DNA of 10,879 nucleotides, from positions 1 through 10,879 of the forward strand of contig JAIWOL010000004.1 in assembly GCA_020216925.1 (NCBI GenBank). The letters are read 5' to 3'. Source of the DNA: Thiobacillus sp. (GTDB lineage: Bacteria; Pseudomonadota; Gammaproteobacteria; Burkholderiales; Thiobacillaceae). The translations under genes and the position numbers were made by a program. Numbering within the stretch: the first letter of the stretch is position 1; every line of letters begins with the position of its first letter. Below, piece after piece: positions 7,273-10,879 of the stretch. The notes beneath the pieces were generated by a model. That model made no database searches. It was not told where the DNA came from and saw only the letters and a program-made list of their open reading frames with translations.

Positions 7273-8316
7273 TCAATGCTCGTACAGCACCAGGTCTGCA
7301 ATGCTGTTCGCCCACTCGGCGAATGCCGGCACGGCGAACAGCGGACGCCCCACCGCCCGATGCAGATCGGACACCAGCATCACGCCGAGTTCGCGCTGCG
7401 GAAAACGGTGGGCATAACGCAGGATGTTGCCGTAGATGGTCGCCGCGTCGCCGCTGTCGGCCGCCTGCACGGCCTTGCGCACCAGCGCGGCGGCCACCCC
7501 GTATTGCAGATCGACGCCCTGCGGCACCTCGGCATCCTGGCCTGCAATGATCGCGTCGATGTCTGGCATCTGGCTCATGTTCTCGACGAAAGTGCGCAGT
7601 TCGAGGCCGGCAGACTGACCGACACAGGCCACCAGCGCGTCCGCGAGCAGCGCGGTCTTGTCGAATTTTTGCAGTGCGCGATGCGCGAACTCCCACGAAC
7701 GCGGGCTGGGAAAGGCAATCGGGGTATGCGCCGGGTCAAAGCTGAACAGCAGGTCTGGACGGAAGCGGAGGAAGGCGATCACGCGCGGGTCGATGTCCTC
7801 GCCGTAGGCCCAGCTCACCCAGTCATCGAGAAACACTTCGACTTCATAGTGCGTAAAGCGGTTGGCCAGTGGCGCCGGCATGGCGTAGGTCACGCCGCGG
7901 TCGCCCTGGCGGTTGCCGGCGGCAAAGATCACCCAGCCTTCCGGCACTTCGTATTCGCCCAGGCGGCGGTCGAGAATGAGCTGATAAGCCGCCGCCGATA
8001 CCGTCGGCGGGGCGGAAGTGATTTCGTCCAGAAACAGGATGCCGGCAGGGCCATGACGCGTGGCGTCGGGCAGCACCGACGGAATCGACCATTCCACCAG
8101 CGCGCCGCTCCTGAAAGGAATGCCGCGCAGGTCGGTCGGCTCCATCTGGGAGAGGCGGATATCGATCAGCGGCACGCCGTGCTGCTGCGCGATCTTGGCG
8201 ACGATCTGCGACTTGCCGACCCCGGGCGGCCCCCAGAGCATGACCGGGGTATGGTGGCCGTCGACCGCGCTTTCGAATTCACGGTCGAGAATGGTTTCGA
8301 TGTGGGAAGGACGCAT
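7273..8316 (-). CDS. MoxR-type AAA+ ATPase
   Basis: A 347-residue cytoplasmic AAA+ ATPase of the MoxR/dynein-related (AAA_5) type, expected to form a hexamer and remodel or mature client proteins with its VWA partner. Walker A is GPPGVGKS (29-36), Walker B is ILFLDE (93-98), sensor 1 is AAGN (132-135), and LANRF (150-154) holds a probable arginine finger. The C-terminal third is helical lid-like. It starts at 8316; no strong ribosome binding site is visible. A candidate sigma-70 promoter lies 31-59 bases upstream. It is the first gene of the minus-strand run that continues through the VWA protein, Hsp33 and the pilus genes. Confidence 0.9.
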   Translation of the reverse strand: MRPSHIETILDREFESAVDGHHTPVMLWGPPGVGKSQIVAKIAQQHGVPLIDIRLSQMEPTDLRGIPFRSGALVEWSIPSVLPDATRHGPAGILFLDEITSAPPTVSAAAYQLILDRRLGEYEVPEGWVIFAAGNRQGDRGVTYAMPAPLANRFTHYEVEVFLDDWVSWAYGEDIDPRVIAFLRFRPDLLFSFDPAHTPIAFPSPRSWEFAHRALQKFDKTALLADALVACVGQSAGLELRTFVENMSQMPDIDAIIAGQDAEVPQGVDLQYGVAAALVRKAVQAADSGDAATIYGNILRYAHRFPQRELGVMLVSDLHRAVGRPLFAVPAFAEWANSIADLVLYEH

Positions 8317-8346
8317 GGCTTCGGTAACGACGATTGAATCAGCCCG

Positions 8347-8375
8347 ATGATAATCGCAGGCATCGAGGCGGCCAA
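8347..8375 (-). promoter_or_regulatory. Candidate sigma-70 promoter for the MoxR gene and downstream run
   Basis: On the minus strand a -35 TTGGCC (8375-8370) and a -10 TATCAT (8352-8347) are separated by an ideal 17 bases. Matches are 4/6 and 5/6. The predicted start near 8340 would give a leader of about 24 bases before the ATG at 8316. The position in a divergent intergenic spacer supports it. Confidence 0.45.
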
Positions 8376-8383
8376 ATCCAGCC

Positions 8384-8413
8384 TTGATCAGAGTGGGAGA
8401 ATTTTGCTAACGT
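8384..8413 (+). promoter_or_regulatory. Weak candidate promoter for the NUDIX gene
   Basis: TTGATC (8384-8389) and TAACGT (8408-8413) lie 18 bases apart on the plus strand. TG at 8405-8406 gives an extended -10. Matches are 4/6 and 3/6, so this is a weak call that rests mainly on position in the spacer upstream of the ATG at 8441. Confidence 0.25.
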
Positions 8414-8440
8414 GGGCCACGACTCAGCGAGCTCACACTC

Positions 8441-8974
8441 ATGAATTTTTGCAGCGAATGCGGCAGCGCTGTCCTGGTGCGCGTCCCGGATGGCGACCAC
8501 ATGCCGCGACATGTATGCCCGGCGTGCGGCACCATCCATTATCAGAATCCGAAGATGGTCGTGGGCTGCATCCCCGAATGGGAAGACAAGATTCTGCTCT
8601 GCCGCCGCGCGATCGAACCAAAATACGGGTTGTGGACGCTGCCCGCGGGTTTCATGGAAAACGGCGAAACCACGCTCGAAGGGGCCGTGCGGGAAACCTG
8701 GGAGGAGGCCGGTGCCCGCATCGAGCCGGGGGCGCTCTACACCCTTTTCAACCTGCCGCACATCAACCAGGTGTACCTGATGTTCCGCGCGCGGCTGCTC
8801 GACCTGGATTTCCAGCCGGGGATCGAATCGCTCGAAGCGAAACTGTTCGCAGAAGCCGACATTCCCTGGGACGAGATCGCTTTCCGTACTGTGCGCGCCA
8901 CGCTCGAACAGTATTTCAGCGACCGTCGCACGGGCTCATTCGATTTCCATTTTGGCGATATCCGCACCCGGTAA
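8441..8974 (+). CDS. NUDIX hydrolase with N-terminal zinc ribbon
   Basis: This 177-residue cytosolic hydrolase is likely to cleave nucleoside diphosphates linked to another moiety. A zinc ribbon at the N-terminus is formed by C4, C7, C26 and C29. The Nudix box is complete, beginning GFMENGETTLEGAVRE at about residue 70 and ending in TWEEAGA, which fits GX5EX7REUXEEXGU and supplies the Mg2+-binding glutamates. The C-terminal region ending at FHFGDIRTR is the usual tail of this group. The family includes NADH- and ADP-ribose-type pyrophosphatases. I do not see the NudC-specific SQPWPFPxS motif, so the substrate is left open. It is the only plus-strand gene here, divergent from the MoxR gene and convergent with the PilZ-like gene (nine bases between stops). 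Confidence 0.93.
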   Translation: MNFCSECGSAVLVRVPDGDHMPRHVCPACGTIHYQNPKMVVGCIPEWEDKILLCRRAIEPKYGLWTLPAGFMENGETTLEGAVRETWEEAGARIEPGALYTLFNLPHINQVYLMFRARLLDLDFQPGIESLEAKLFAEADIPWDEIAFRTVRATLEQYFSDRRTGSFDFHFGDIRTR

Positions 8975-8983
8975 GCGGGCCTG

Positions 8984-10489
8984 TCAGGCAGCGGCCGTGA
9001 ACTGTTCGCGGTCAATGACCTCCATTGCCACCCTCAGCCAGCCCTCATGGTTTTCCTGCACCTCCCCCAGGTGCAGCCGATAGATCGCCTCCCTGTCCAG
9101 CAGCACCAGGCTGGCGCCGAGCCGATAATGCGAGCGGGGCAGCAACAGGTGGCTCATGCCCTGTGCTGGCTGGGGCAAAGGCAGAAAGATCGCCCAGGTT
9201 TTCTCCTGCTTCGTGTCTGGCGCGGGAAACTCCCGTAAAACCTGCACCCGCTTGGGGTTGCGGGACAGACGCTGGGTGCCGAGCAAAATCTGTCCCGCCT
9301 CGTCGCGATGCCAGCGGACCGCGAGCAATTGCCAGGCGTGCTCGCCCGGATTGCGGCTCACGGCCAGCAGCCTGCCGGGCGGCATGACGGCCGATGCGGG
9401 CAGCACGAATCCCATGCCTTCGGCACTTTCGTCACGCAGGGTCCAGAATTCGGGCATGGGCCGCGCCTCGCTGCTGCCAGGCATGGCCAATGCGGCAAGA
9501 ATCCCGTCCATGCCGCTGACGACCCCCATCTCGCCAAAACGATGGGTTCGCGGCCCCATACGCGGGTTGCCGCCCCGCTCGATGAGGCTGGCCATCTGAC
9601 GCGGCAAACTGCTGCGTTCGTTCTCCGACCTGTCCAGCGAATGCAGATGGGCAATCAACGGATGCAAATCCAGATAGCGCAACCGATGTCCCTGTGGCCA
9701 ATTCTGCTTGTCGATGACCTGCGCGCCTTCTGCCAGCGACAAATCGACGACATGGGTGTGGGCCTGCCTGTCGGGCTGCGGGGCAGGAACCGGCAAGGGC
9801 GCGCAACTTTCCAGAATCCGGGCTATCGATTCGATGTCCTGCGCAGAATAGCCCAGCGGATGCACCAGCCCCATCAGGACGATGAGTGTGTATTGGCGCG
9901 TGCAGTCGGTCGAACGCCCGTTGAATCGAACGGCCTGCCGCGCGTGGTCGTCGCGTTCCAGCAGCCGGTAGAGTTTATGGACCCGCCGCCAGACCGGCGC
10001 CGCCGGCACCCGGCTCTGGTGAAAATCCCAGCGCATGGTCAGACCGGCATAATGCAATGCCCGAACACCCATTTCGGCGATGTGCGGCCGCAGTTCCTCG
10101 CTCGTCGGGCCCCGATATGCCTGTTTCAGCAGATTCAGCCAGGCATCCGCCAGCAGCGACCAGAAAATCCAGGATTCACGCCACAGAGCCTGGCGCGCCA
10201 ACCTGAATGAAGACTGGTTGCGCAGGTACTGTTCGACGATCCGGCCTTGCAACGGCAAACCGGCGGCTTCGATAGCGAGCAGGATTTTCATGCGCGCAGG
10301 CGTCGAGGCAAGGTTTTCCGCGTTGAACCGTTCCAGACCCTCGACCAGGGCATGGTGCGTTTCGTAGTCAGAGTCCCTGGGCAGCGTTCGCAGCCACTTG
10401 TCGGTGGATTTATCGGTGGCAAACGGAGAGCCCGCCGGGGTTTTGCGACGCCGTGCGATGGTCGTCAACATGTCAAACAAGTCGGTCAT
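8984..10489 (-). CDS. Large PilZ-like domain protein, possible c-di-GMP receptor
   Basis: A 501-residue cytoplasmic protein with no signal peptide or clear membrane helix. Residues 1-300 form a mostly helical N-terminal region I cannot assign; it includes hydrophobic helices such as ESWIFWSLLADAWLNLLKQ (105-123). The C-terminal part looks like a PilZ domain: RxxxR as RMGPR (310-314) and DxSxxG as DESAEG (353-358), followed by a beta-barrel pattern with PGRLLAVSRN, AWQLLAVRWHRDEAG and the GTQRLSRNPKRVQV strand. The 39-residue gap between the two motifs is longer than usual. The start at 10489 is chosen over an in-frame ATG at 10708: AAGG lies six bases upstream (10496-10499), the extension is Cys/Arg-rich and unlike a domain, and a sigma-54 promoter lies just before 10489. 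The partner is unknown; MshE or other surface-appendage control is an inference from proximity. Confidence 0.65.
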   Translation of the reverse strand: MTDLFDMLTTIARRRKTPAGSPFATDKSTDKWLRTLPRDSDYETHHALVEGLERFNAENLASTPARMKILLAIEAAGLPLQGRIVEQYLRNQSSFRLARQALWRESWIFWSLLADAWLNLLKQAYRGPTSEELRPHIAEMGVRALHYAGLTMRWDFHQSRVPAAPVWRRVHKLYRLLERDDHARQAVRFNGRSTDCTRQYTLIVLMGLVHPLGYSAQDIESIARILESCAPLPVPAPQPDRQAHTHVVDLSLAEGAQVIDKQNWPQGHRLRYLDLHPLIAHLHSLDRSENERSSLPRQMASLIERGGNPRMGPRTHRFGEMGVVSGMDGILAALAMPGSSEARPMPEFWTLRDESAEGMGFVLPASAVMPPGRLLAVSRNPGEHAWQLLAVRWHRDEAGQILLGTQRLSRNPKRVQVLREFPAPDTKQEKTWAIFLPLPQPAQGMSHLLLPRSHYRLGASLVLLDREAIYRLHLGEVQENHEGWLRVAMEVIDREQFTAAA

Positions 10490-10495
10490 GATGTG

Positions 10496-10499
10496 CCTT
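10496..10499 (-). promoter_or_regulatory. Ribosome binding site of the PilZ-like gene
   Basis: AAGG on the minus strand six bases before the ATG at 10489. Together with the sigma-54 element just upstream it fixes the start inside a longer open frame. Confidence 0.55.
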
Positions 10500-10521
10500 G
10501 CCGGTGCATTTACCCATGCCC

Positions 10522-10537
10522 TGCACCATTTATGCCA
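10522..10537 (-). promoter_or_regulatory. Sigma-54 (RpoN) -24/-12 promoter of the PilZ-like gene
   Basis: The minus strand reads TGGCATAAATGGTGCA. It has the invariant GG and GC dinucleotides with exactly ten bases between, TGGCA and TGC intact, and a five-base upstream context CGAGT that fits the mrNrY part of the RpoN consensus. Deviations are T for C in TGGCAC and G for T in TTGC. The predicted transcription start near 10511 leaves a 22-base leader holding the AAGG ribosome binding site. Sigma-54 control would require an enhancer-binding activator. Confidence 0.6.
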
Positions 10538-10638
10538 ACTCGTTGATCCCGCTTTGCGCCCGTCTATCCCTATTTTTGATGGAGGTTTTCCGAGTGCCTG
10601 AACCGAGGGCGAAGTATTCACGATGAAAAGCCGACACT

Positions 10639-10732
10639 CGCTGTCAGCGCGCCGGCATTTTCGCACCGCGCAAGCGCCCGCCGGCCGGGACATCTTCCCG
10701 CCGAACACGACTCGGCCGTGTCTGCTGACAGC
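10639..10732. promoter_or_regulatory. Two matched palindromes upstream of the sigma-54 promoter (candidate activator sites)
   Basis: GCTGTCAGC at 10640-10648 (within the 11-base palindrome CGCTGTCAGCG, 10639-10649) and GCTGACAGC at 10724-10732 are two 9-bp palindromes, reverse complements of each other. Their centres lie 84 bp apart, about eight helical turns, and about 133 and 217 bases upstream of the predicted sigma-54 start. Enhancer-binding activators usually bind in this range. The sites are short, so the call is tentative. Confidence 0.3.
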
Positions 10733-10879
10733 CCGGCATACTGGTCTGCATCTTGCTTATTAGAGTTTGCTTATATAAATTTCCCCGAGTTGTGTACGTC
10801 AAGTTGTGCAAATTCGTAATCAGGTAATTGGTTGATTCTGTTTGCGCTGTCGTTGTCGCGCAGGGCGCAGCCCAGAGCG

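Larger units (their letters stand above)
10490..10879. other. 390-base region without a supported gene, upstream of the PilZ-like gene
   Basis: The part nearest the gene holds the sigma-54 promoter and the paired palindromes. An AT-rich stretch at about 10750-10840 is unlike the rest of the window. It contains a direct repeat TTGCTTAT (10753-10760 and 10767-10774) and, on the minus strand, TTGACG (10802-10797) followed after 19 bases by TATATA (10777-10772), a loosely spaced sigma-70-like promoter. The last 30 bases are GC-rich again and may belong to a neighbouring gene off the right edge. No RNA gene or terminator was recognised. Confidence 0.5.

Noticed and set aside
5997..7550. Long open reading frames antisense to the minus-strand genes, for example 517 codons on the plus strand here and 348 codons at 1865-2911
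   Set aside because: They are mirror frames of well-recognised genes with high G/C third positions; the translations are Arg/His/Gln-rich and show no domain motifs.
8975..8989. Palindrome GCCTGTCAGGC between the convergent NUDIX and PilZ-like genes as a two-way terminator
   Set aside because: The centre leaves a short stem after allowing for a loop, and there is no T-tract on either strand.
10490..10708. In-frame N-terminal extension of the PilZ-like protein by 73 residues
   Set aside because: The extension is Cys/Arg-rich with no domain look, has no good ribosome binding site, and would overlap the sigma-54 promoter, whose predicted start lies downstream of most of it.
10753..10774. Direct repeat TTGCTTAT 14 bases apart in the AT-rich tract
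   Set aside because: Only two copies of eight AT-rich bases, with no link to a promoter or origin that I can support.
10839..10851. 13-base repeat TGTTTGCGCTGTC shared with 1862-1874
   Set aside because: One or two exact 13-base matches are expected by chance in a window of this length; the contexts are otherwise unrelated.
10771..10878. Possible 3' end of a minus-strand gene entering from the right edge (36 codons ending in TAA)
   Set aside because: Codon use looks coding for the first half only, and the length is too short to distinguish from chance; other frames here are also open.

Overview
The window reads as chromosome of a GC-rich betaproteobacterium. This is inferred from strong G/C preference at third codon positions, an MSHA-type pilus locus, and a large PilZ-like protein of a kind I associate with Rhodocyclales/Nitrosomonadales relatives. 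I see no insertion sequence, tRNA, rRNA or CRISPR array.

Layout. Positions 1-8316 form one long minus-strand directon. In transcription order it runs: MoxR-type AAA+ ATPase (8316-7273), metallopeptidase/VWA-like protein (7268-6012), Hsp33-family chaperone (6015-5164), small secreted protein (5148-4858), MshE pilus ATPase (4824-3124), MshG inner-membrane platform protein (3124-1895), a 149-base gap, MshA-like major pilin (1745-1188), and the minor prepilins MshC (1172-681), MshD (691-161) and MshO (164 to beyond the left edge). Apart from the 149-base gap, neighbours overlap or lie at most 33 bases apart. The pilin part keeps the Vibrio order A-C-D-O, and E-G also matches, but no mshB or mshF lies between G and A. 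The rest of the export machinery (mshI-N, including the secretin) is not here.

To the right, a zinc-ribbon NUDIX hydrolase (8441-8974, plus strand) is divergent from the MoxR gene across a 124-base spacer with a plausible sigma-70 promoter each way. It is convergent with a 501-residue minus-strand protein (10489-8984). That protein ends in a PilZ-like domain with RxxxR and DxSxxG motifs. A well-matched sigma-54 (-24/-12) promoter lies just ahead of its chosen start. Two 9-bp palindromes farther upstream, 84 bp apart, sit where enhancer-binding activators usually bind.

How it fits together. MshE carries the tandem MshEN motif that binds cyclic di-GMP in this family, so the pilus motor is probably controlled by c-di-GMP. 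The nearby PilZ-like protein may be a second c-di-GMP receptor. The MoxR ATPase and metallopeptidase/VWA protein are a typical maturation/remodelling pair. Unexpectedly, they are joined to an Hsp33 homologue that has lost two of the four zinc-binding cysteines of its redox switch, and that gene leads into the pilus genes. The most unusual points are the altered Hsp33 switch, the chaperone-pilus directon, and the sigma-54 control of the PilZ-like gene.
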